Below are positions 59,128 through 64,000 of a DNA stretch of 64,000 nucleotides, piece by piece (position 1 is the stretch's first letter; the number at the start of each line of letters is the position of its first letter). The translations under genes were made by a program, and so were the position numbers. The notes beneath the pieces were generated by a model. That model ran no database searches and was not told where the DNA came from. It was given only the letters and a program-made list of their open reading frames with translations. The DNA lies in the NCBI GenBank assembly GCA_022071955.1, contig JAJVIM010000011.1, forward strand, positions 242,252 through 306,251, given 5' to 3'. Source of the DNA: Anaerolineae bacterium. Lineage in GTDB: Bacteria > Chloroflexota > Anaerolineae > 4572-78 > J111.

Positions 59128-60257
59128 GCATTTAGCTCTGTGAGCACCTGCTGCGCCACATCGAGTGCGGCCCGGGGCCGGCCAACCCGCTGGCTGCGGC
59201 GGCGCATGTCGGCCAGCCGGTCGGGATCGGCCAGCAGTTGCAGCGCGGTCTGCGCGGCCATTTCCGGCATACGCAACTGCACGCCGGCGCCACAGCCGGC
59301 CACCACATCGGCGTTCCATTCCTCCTGGCCGGGGATGGGGTCGATGATGATCATCGGTGTGCCGCGGGCCAGCACTTCGCTGGTAATCAGCCCACCGGCT
59401 TTGGTAATGACCAGATCGCTGGCGGCCACCAAATCATCTACAAAATCAATCCGTTCAAATTTGATCAGTTCCATATTGGGGCCAACGGACAGGTCGCCCA
59501 GGGCTGCGGTCAGTTTATTATTGCGGCCCGCTACCACTACCACCGTGGCCATAGCCGTCGATTCCTGAAGCATTGCCAGCATGGTATGCACCCGGGCCGG
59601 CACCAGCCCGCCGCCAAAAACAGTAAGCAGCGGTTTGTGTACCGGCAACTTAAGTTTGGCACGCATGTCGACCATTGGTTTGGGTTCGGCGATTTCCAGC
59701 TTGACCGGAATCCCGGTAACGCGCAACAGTTGAGGGTCGTGCCCGCGGGCTAAAAACTGAAACTGGGTTACTTCGCCCGGCAAAAAATAGCCGTTTACCC
59801 CGTAGTTAAACCAGGTGCTGTGGGCCACAAAATCGGTGATGACCACATACAGTGGCACCGACAGTTTGCCCTGTTTTTTGAGCCGCCCAAAAACCATCGC
59901 CGGGAAGGGCATGGTACAGATAATTGCATCCGGGTTTGTTTTTTCCACCAGCTTTTTCAACTGCCGCAAAAAGGGATACCCCAGCCGCCCCAGGCGCAGG
60001 TTATCGCGGATCGACTCTTCGGCGTCGTCGGTGTCGGTGGTGTCAAACAACGATTTCCACAAAAACGGCGCGCGCTCGCACATTTTCTGGTAGGCGGTGT
60101 TAAATGTAGAGCGCAGCAGCGAACTGGCATAATCGAGCGTGTCTTCAATGATCACGTCCGTTACGCCCAGGCGGGTAAAAGCATCGCCCAGCGCGTGGGC
60201 CGCGCTCACGTGGCCGCTGCCCAGCGAGGCGTGCAAAATCAAAATTCGCTTCGACAT
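59106..60257 (-). CDS. MGDG synthase-like glycosyltransferase (GT28 family)
   Basis: A protein of 383 residues. N-terminal MGDG_synth domain: ILILHASLGSGHVSAAHALGDAF with the glycine loop GSGH, DTLDYASSLLRSTFNTAYQKM, and PDAIICTMPFP. The C-terminal nucleotide-sugar half has VFGGGLVPARVHTML, AASDLVITKAGGLITSEVLARGTPMIIIDPIPGQEEWNA, the GT28 donor-site signature. It is soluble or peripheral. These enzymes transfer galactose or glucose to diacylglycerol; glycolipids are expected in Chloroflexota membranes. It ends inside the tRNA terminator and stands alone. Confidence 0.9.
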   Translation of the reverse strand: MSKRILILHASLGSGHVSAAHALGDAFTRLGVTDVIIEDTLDYASSLLRSTFNTAYQKMCERAPFLWKSLFDTTDTDDAEESIRDNLRLGRLGYPFLRQLKKLVEKTNPDAIICTMPFPAMVFGRLKKQGKLSVPLYVVITDFVAHSTWFNYGVNGYFLPGEVTQFQFLARGHDPQLLRVTGIPVKLEIAEPKPMVDMRAKLKLPVHKPLLTVFGGGLVPARVHTMLAMLQESTAMATVVVVAGRNNKLTAALGDLSVGPNMELIKFERIDFVDDLVAASDLVITKAGGLITSEVLARGTPMIIIDPIPGQEEWNADVVAGCGAGVQLRMPEMAAQTALQLLADPDRLADMRRRSQRVGRPRAALDVAQQVLTELNAKTPGQS

Positions 60258-60428
60258 GGCTGTTCGGTCACTCCTCTTTGCGAATAGCCGGCCGGAACGC
60301 CAATCGGCATTTCGGTTTCAAAGCTGGCAGGATATGACGCTGATACTACACCCCAAGCCGGATTTGGTCAACGTTTTCGGCCTGCGGGTGTAATTTACTT
60401 TAAGGCAGTTTTGTCTATGTGCAAAAAA

Positions 60429-60502
60429 TTAACCGCAGAAACCACCAGGTTCGCAAAGATTTCTCAGTTTATCTCTGCGAACTTAACGGTCTCTGCGGTT
60501 AA
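60429..60502. repeat. Nested inverted repeat (TTAACCGCAGA ... TCTGCGGTTAA)
   Basis: Outer arms TTAACCGCAGA (60429-60439) and TCTGCGGTTAA (60492-60502); inner arms TTCGCA (60450-60455) and TGCGAA (60476-60481). Related GCGCTCTTTGCGTCTTTGCGG text is at about 58868-58892. The rest of 60258-60542 is featureless. Confidence 0.7.
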
Positions 60503-60542
60503 ACAAAAGTTTTGCCGCTAAATTGAAACGCGCCCCAACCGG

Positions 60543-61061
60543 TTAGCGGTACACCGAGTTGGGCGCGGCAGCGGCAAAGTCGCTGGGCTGGCTTTCGGGG
60601 CGGAGCAGTTCCAGCCCCGGCTGGCCCACCTTTAAAATACGCAGCACGTACACGCTTTCAGTTTTGGTGACGCCGGGCACTTTTTGCAGCCGTTTGGTAA
60701 TCAGTTCGGTCAGGTGGTCAACATCGCGGCACATCACATCGACCATCAAATCATACTGGCCAGTAACCAGCGCCAGCCAGCTTACCTCGGGGAATTCGGC
60801 AATCTGGGCGATGGCCTCTTCCAGATGCGGCGGCTGGACCGCCACATTGATGGTGGCCGGGGCGTTGAAGCCAACCCGGTGCGGGTTGACCCGGCCCACA
60901 ATCTGCACGGTGCTGTCATCGATCATGCGGGAAACCCGGTTGCGCACCGTCCCCACCGATACCGCCAGCGCCTCGGCAATATCCGTAAACGAACGCCGCC
61001 CATCTTCCTGCAAATGGGTTAAAATAGCCAAATCCAATTCGTCAACATATGAAACCGGCAT
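60543..61061 (-). CDS. Lrp/AsnC-family regulator
   Basis: The start at 61061 (GGGAGG upstream) gives 172 residues. HTH at about 5-55 (VDELDLAILTHLQEDGRRSFTDIAEALAVSVGTVRNRVSRMIDD), then the RAM/AsnC effector domain (INVAVQPPHLEEAIAQIAEFPEV, SWLALVTGQYDLMVDVMCRDVDHLTELI, VTKTESVYVLRIL). Full length plus a 20-residue tail. It is divergent from the UxaA-family gene across a 155-bp region with two AT-rich palindromes, so it probably controls both genes and responds to an amino acid or related metabolite. Confidence 0.92.
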   Translation of the reverse strand: MPVSYVDELDLAILTHLQEDGRRSFTDIAEALAVSVGTVRNRVSRMIDDSTVQIVGRVNPHRVGFNAPATINVAVQPPHLEEAIAQIAEFPEVSWLALVTGQYDLMVDVMCRDVDHLTELITKRLQKVPGVTKTESVYVLRILKVGQPGLELLRPESQPSDFAAAAPNSVYR

Positions 61062-61111
61062 CGGCAGCCTCCCGGTGAAAGTCTTGTACCATTTTTTCAC
61101 AAAATTACCAA

Positions 61112-61149
61112 TTTGTCAATATATTGACAAAATTTTACTAATATAGTAA
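61112..61149. promoter_or_regulatory. Two AT-rich palindromes in the Lrp/UxaA divergent region
   Basis: TTTGTCAATATATTGACAAA (61112-61131) is a perfect 20-bp palindrome; TTACTAATATAGTAA (61135-61149) is a second dyad, about 20 bp away centre to centre. Probable Lrp-family operators, 50-90 bp from the regulator start. Confidence 0.7.
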
Positions 61150-61215
61150 TATTTTAGGTAGATTATTGCATTTTTTTCATTCACTCCAAGTCACAGCAGA
61201 CTTTTGGCGGGCAAA

Positions 61216-63879
61216 ATGAGCAATTCGGTTTTATTTGAAAAGATTGGCCGGCTGCCGGCCCCGGACGATAACGCCGCCATCGCTATCCGGCGGCTGGAGG
61301 CGGGTACCACCATCCGCGACCGCAACCGCCAGTTCAGCCTGAACAGCACCGTGCTCGAAGGGCACCGCTTTGCCGTGCAGCCCATTGCCGCGGGCCAACC
61401 GCTGCTGTCGTGGGGCCTGCCCTTTGGCATCGCTACGCGAATGATCCTGCCCGGCGAATACGTCTGCAACAGCAGCACGCTGGCCGCCCTGCGCCAGCGC
61501 ACTTTGCAGGCCCAACTCCCCGCCGAACCCAACTTTGTCGATCACATCCAACCCTATCGGCTAAATGACGCCGGCTTTCAACCCGCCGAGCAACTGCCGC
61601 TTTATCCCGAACCCCGCACTTTTTGGGGCTACCGCCGCCCCGGCGAGCGCGGCGTTGGCACCCGCAATTTCATTGTGCTGCTCGGTGTCACCTCGCGGGC
61701 CGGCGGCTTTGTGCGCCAGCTCGAACAGCACTTTGCCGGCGAAACCCGGCCCAACCTCGATGGGGTGGTGGCCGCGGCCCACACCGAAGGTAGCACCCCC
61801 AATCCCAACAATCTCGATTACCTGCTGCGCACGCTGGCCGGCTTTATCGTCCATCCCAATGTGGGTGCAGTGTTGATTGCCGGCTACAACTGGGAGCCGG
61901 TGACCCCGGCCATGCTGCATCAATTTTTAATTGACCACCATTACCCGCTGGCTAACGTGCCGCACCGCTTTTTGTCGCTCAGCGGCAGCCACGCCGATGA
62001 TATGCAGCAGGCCAAAGCGATTGTTCGCGACTGGCTGGCCCCGGTAAGCGACACGCCCCGCACCGAGGAATCGGCGGCGGCGCTGAAAATCGCCCTCCAA
62101 TGCGGCGGCTCCGATGCCTTTTCCGGCATTTCCGGCAATCCGCTGGCGGCCTGGGTGGCCAAAGAAATCATTCGCTGCGGCGGCTCAGCCAACCTGGCCG
62201 AAACGCCGGAGTTGATCGGCGCGGAACCGTACGTGCTGGCCAAAGTGCGCAATCTCGACACCGCCCGCCGTTTTTTGGAGCGGGTGGAGCGTTTTCAAAC
62301 GCTGGCCGCCTGGCACGGCGCCAGCGCCGAAGGCAACCCCTCCGGCGGCAACAAATTCCGCGGGCTGTACAATATTGTGCTCAAATCCATCGGCGCAGCC
62401 ATGAAACGCGACCCCGAAGTGCGGCTGGATTATGTCATCGACTACAGCGAATTGATGCCCGAACCGGGCTATTACCTGATGGACAGCCCCGGCCTCGATT
62501 TGGAAAGCGTGGCCGGGCAGGTGGCCGCCGGCTGCAACCTGGTCTTTTTTATCACCGGCAACGGCTCCATCACCAACTTCCCCTTTGTCCCGACCATCAA
62601 ATTTGTGACCACCACCGCCCGCTTTGAGCTGCTGCGGGCCGACATGGACGTGAACGCCGGGGCCTATCTGGATGGCCGGCCGATGGCGGAACTGGCGCAG
62701 GAAACTTTTGAATTGACGCTGCAAGTGGCCGCCGGGCAGCGCACCGCCGGCGAAAAAGCCGGCCACGCCCAGGTGCAAATCTGGCGCAACTGGCAGCAAA
62801 CCGAAGCCGGCCACGCCGAAACCCTGCTCAACCGGCCCGCGCCGTCCGGCCGGCCGCTGGTCATTAAACCGGCCGCGCCGCCGGTTGTTCAAATTGACGG
62901 CTATCGCACCGGCCGTGGGATTGCTTTTGAGCGGCTGGGGCTGGTGCTGCCGACGAGCCTCTGCTCGGCGCAGGTGGCCCAACTGGTAGCCGACCGGCTT
63001 AACCGCGGCCCGCTGGCCGGGCAACTGGCCCGCTTTGTGGCCCTGCCCCACACCGAAGGTTGCACCGACGCCAACGGCCCGGCCCGCGAACTATCGGTGC
63101 CGACGCTGCTGGGCTACGCTACCCACCCCGCGGTGCAACACTGTCTGCTGCTGGAGCACGGCTGCGAAGTGACCCACAACGATTTTATGGCTGAGCGGCT
63201 GCGCCAGTTGGGCTTTGCCCCGGACGATTTTGGCTGGGCCAGTATTCAACTCGATGGCGGTATTGGGGCCACCGCCCGCAAAATTGAGCAGTGGTTTGCC
63301 GAGCGACTGGCTGCCGCGCCGCCGCCCGCCGTTGAAACGGTGGGGCTGGAGTCGCTGCGGCTGGGGTTGCTGGCCAGCGCCCCCCTGCCGGATTCCGCCG
63401 CGGAGAGTTTATCGCTGCTGGCCCGGCAGGTGGTGCAGGCCGGCGGCGCAGTGGTGATCCCGCACAACGCCGCGCTGCTGGAGTCGGCGGCGTTTTTGGA
63501 CGCGACGTTTGACCGCCGGGCGGTGTCGCCATCGCTGGCGTACGGGCAAAAAATCCCGGCGACCGGGCTGCACGTGATGGACACGCCGACCGCGCACTGG
63601 GTAGAAACGCTGACCGGGCTGGGCGCAACCGGCGTCGATGTGCTGCTGGCGTTTGTCGGCGGGCAGCCGCTGCCCGGCCACCCGCTGCTGCCGCTGCTGC
63701 AACTGGCCGCCGCGCCAACCCGTACCCCGGTCGATTTTGTATTTGGCAATGATGTGCCCGCCGACGCGGCCGCGCTGCTGCACCTGCTGGCCGAAACAGC
63801 CTCGCGGCGTGTTACCCCCCGGCTGCAAGATGTGGTTGATTTTCAGTTAACCCGCGGGCTGCTGGGGATATCGTTGTAG
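61216..63879 (+). CDS. UxaA-family (altronate/galactarate dehydratase-like) protein with duplicated domain
   Basis: The ATG at 61216 is taken over the TTG at 61204; 887 residues, nearly twice a normal UxaA (about 500). An N-terminal SAF domain (about 15-95, DNAAIAIRRLEAGTTI, VLEGHRFAVQPIAAGQPLLSWG) is followed by the UxaA second domain (GERGVGTRNFIVLLG, VVAAAHTEGS, near 188) and the C-terminal domain (CGGSDAFSGISGNP near 296, AETPELIGAE, MDSPGLDLESVAGQVAAG). A further block repeats the second domain (RGIAFERLGLVLPTS, VALPHTEGCTDANGP near 611) and ends VVQAGGAVVIPHN. These enzymes are iron-dependent sugar-acid dehydratases. The substrate is not clear. No strong RBS is visible. Confidence 0.85.
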   Translation: MSNSVLFEKIGRLPAPDDNAAIAIRRLEAGTTIRDRNRQFSLNSTVLEGHRFAVQPIAAGQPLLSWGLPFGIATRMILPGEYVCNSSTLAALRQRTLQAQLPAEPNFVDHIQPYRLNDAGFQPAEQLPLYPEPRTFWGYRRPGERGVGTRNFIVLLGVTSRAGGFVRQLEQHFAGETRPNLDGVVAAAHTEGSTPNPNNLDYLLRTLAGFIVHPNVGAVLIAGYNWEPVTPAMLHQFLIDHHYPLANVPHRFLSLSGSHADDMQQAKAIVRDWLAPVSDTPRTEESAAALKIALQCGGSDAFSGISGNPLAAWVAKEIIRCGGSANLAETPELIGAEPYVLAKVRNLDTARRFLERVERFQTLAAWHGASAEGNPSGGNKFRGLYNIVLKSIGAAMKRDPEVRLDYVIDYSELMPEPGYYLMDSPGLDLESVAGQVAAGCNLVFFITGNGSITNFPFVPTIKFVTTTARFELLRADMDVNAGAYLDGRPMAELAQETFELTLQVAAGQRTAGEKAGHAQVQIWRNWQQTEAGHAETLLNRPAPSGRPLVIKPAAPPVVQIDGYRTGRGIAFERLGLVLPTSLCSAQVAQLVADRLNRGPLAGQLARFVALPHTEGCTDANGPARELSVPTLLGYATHPAVQHCLLLEHGCEVTHNDFMAERLRQLGFAPDDFGWASIQLDGGIGATARKIEQWFAERLAAAPPPAVETVGLESLRLGLLASAPLPDSAAESLSLLARQVVQAGGAVVIPHNAALLESAAFLDATFDRRAVSPSLAYGQKIPATGLHVMDTPTAHWVETLTGLGATGVDVLLAFVGGQPLPGHPLLPLLQLAAAPTRTPVDFVFGNDVPADAAALLHLLAETASRRVTPRLQDVVDFQLTRGLLGISL

Positions 63880-63887
63880 GATTATTG

Positions 63888-64000
63888 TTTCCCCCACCCC
63901 TGCCCTCCCCCAACTGGGGGAGGGGGTAAAATAAGGGGTCAGATGGGGGCGGCGTTGCCGCCCCCATCTGACCCCAAAAATCTCCCCCTTCTCCCCCGTG
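63888..64000. repeat. Composite repeat copy C: C/G palindrome, perfect 19-bp hairpin, start of third module
   Basis: C-run/G-run palindrome at about 63890-63927 (core CCCCCAACTGGGGG). Then 19-bp exact arms at 63935-63953 and 63957-63975 with loop GTT, then CTCCCCCTTCTCCCCC reaching the window edge. Same layout as 2139-2280 and 3370-3455 with an unrelated hairpin core. It starts nine bases after the UxaA stop. Confidence 0.75.

Noticed and set aside
62185..63051. 288-codon minus-strand frame opposite the UxaA gene
   Set aside because: Gly/His/Gln-rich shadow of a well-supported coding sequence.

Overview
The window is a high-GC bacterial chromosome segment that looks like an uncultured member of the Chloroflexota (Anaerolineae/Caldilineae type). 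Support: Thr/Pro-rich TPTPTP linkers, many lipoproteins, SH3/PA14 proteins, large Ser/Thr kinases with TPR or beta-propeller ectodomains, PMT-like glycosyltransferases, and G/C-rich or heptameric repeats between genes. No rRNA is present, so the assignment is inference.

Layout. 0-3.4 kb: a 5'-truncated PPOX-like gene and a complete NMT1/THI5-type ABC importer. 3.5-6.3 kb: a PA14 lipoprotein and a pentapeptide-repeat protein. 6.7-10.8 kb: a sulfur operon with a PocR-type regulator, sulfide:quinone oxidoreductase, DUF1641, a DsrC/TusE-like protein and a DsrE2-like protein. 10.9-32 kb: an electron-transfer island opened by a divergent LysR gene. It holds seven multiheme cytochromes c with about 70 heme-attachment motifs, a double rhodanese, a NarL-type two-component system, a Rieske/cytochrome b pair with a 12-heme cytochrome, and a heptaheme/4Fe-4S/NrfD quinone module. 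32-41 kb: an HU-like gene with a 22-bp operator array, DedA, and a rhamnoside locus (GH78, ABC permeases and binding protein, LacI). 41-46 kb: GNAT, a CxxC thioredoxin-like protein/permease/ArsR cluster, and an integron-type integrase. 46-54 kb: two receptor Ser/Thr kinases flanking two roadblock proteins, a GT2 and an SH3 protein. 54-64 kb: a PMT-like glycosyltransferase, a clan-A glycosidase, tRNA-Val, an MGDG-synthase-like glycosyltransferase, an Lrp regulator and a long UxaA-family protein.

The strongest unusual signal is at 16808-18229. A multiheme cytochrome lipoprotein frame is interrupted by one in-frame TGA, and a hairpin with the geometry of a bacterial SECIS element starts 11 nt after it. 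The gene directly follows a double rhodanese. This fits an ExtKL-type selenocysteine cytochrome.

A 14-bp motif, GTGACANNTGTCAC, occurs as pairs spaced 22-23 bp upstream of the sulfur operon, of three cytochrome transcription units and of the ArsR gene. It suggests one CRP/FNR-family regulon tying sulfide oxidation to the cytochrome network. The inferred flow is sulfide to quinone by SQR, quinol to multiheme cytochromes through the Rieske/cyt b or NrfD modules, then to an unknown, possibly extracellular, acceptor. No terminal reductase or oxidase is encoded here.
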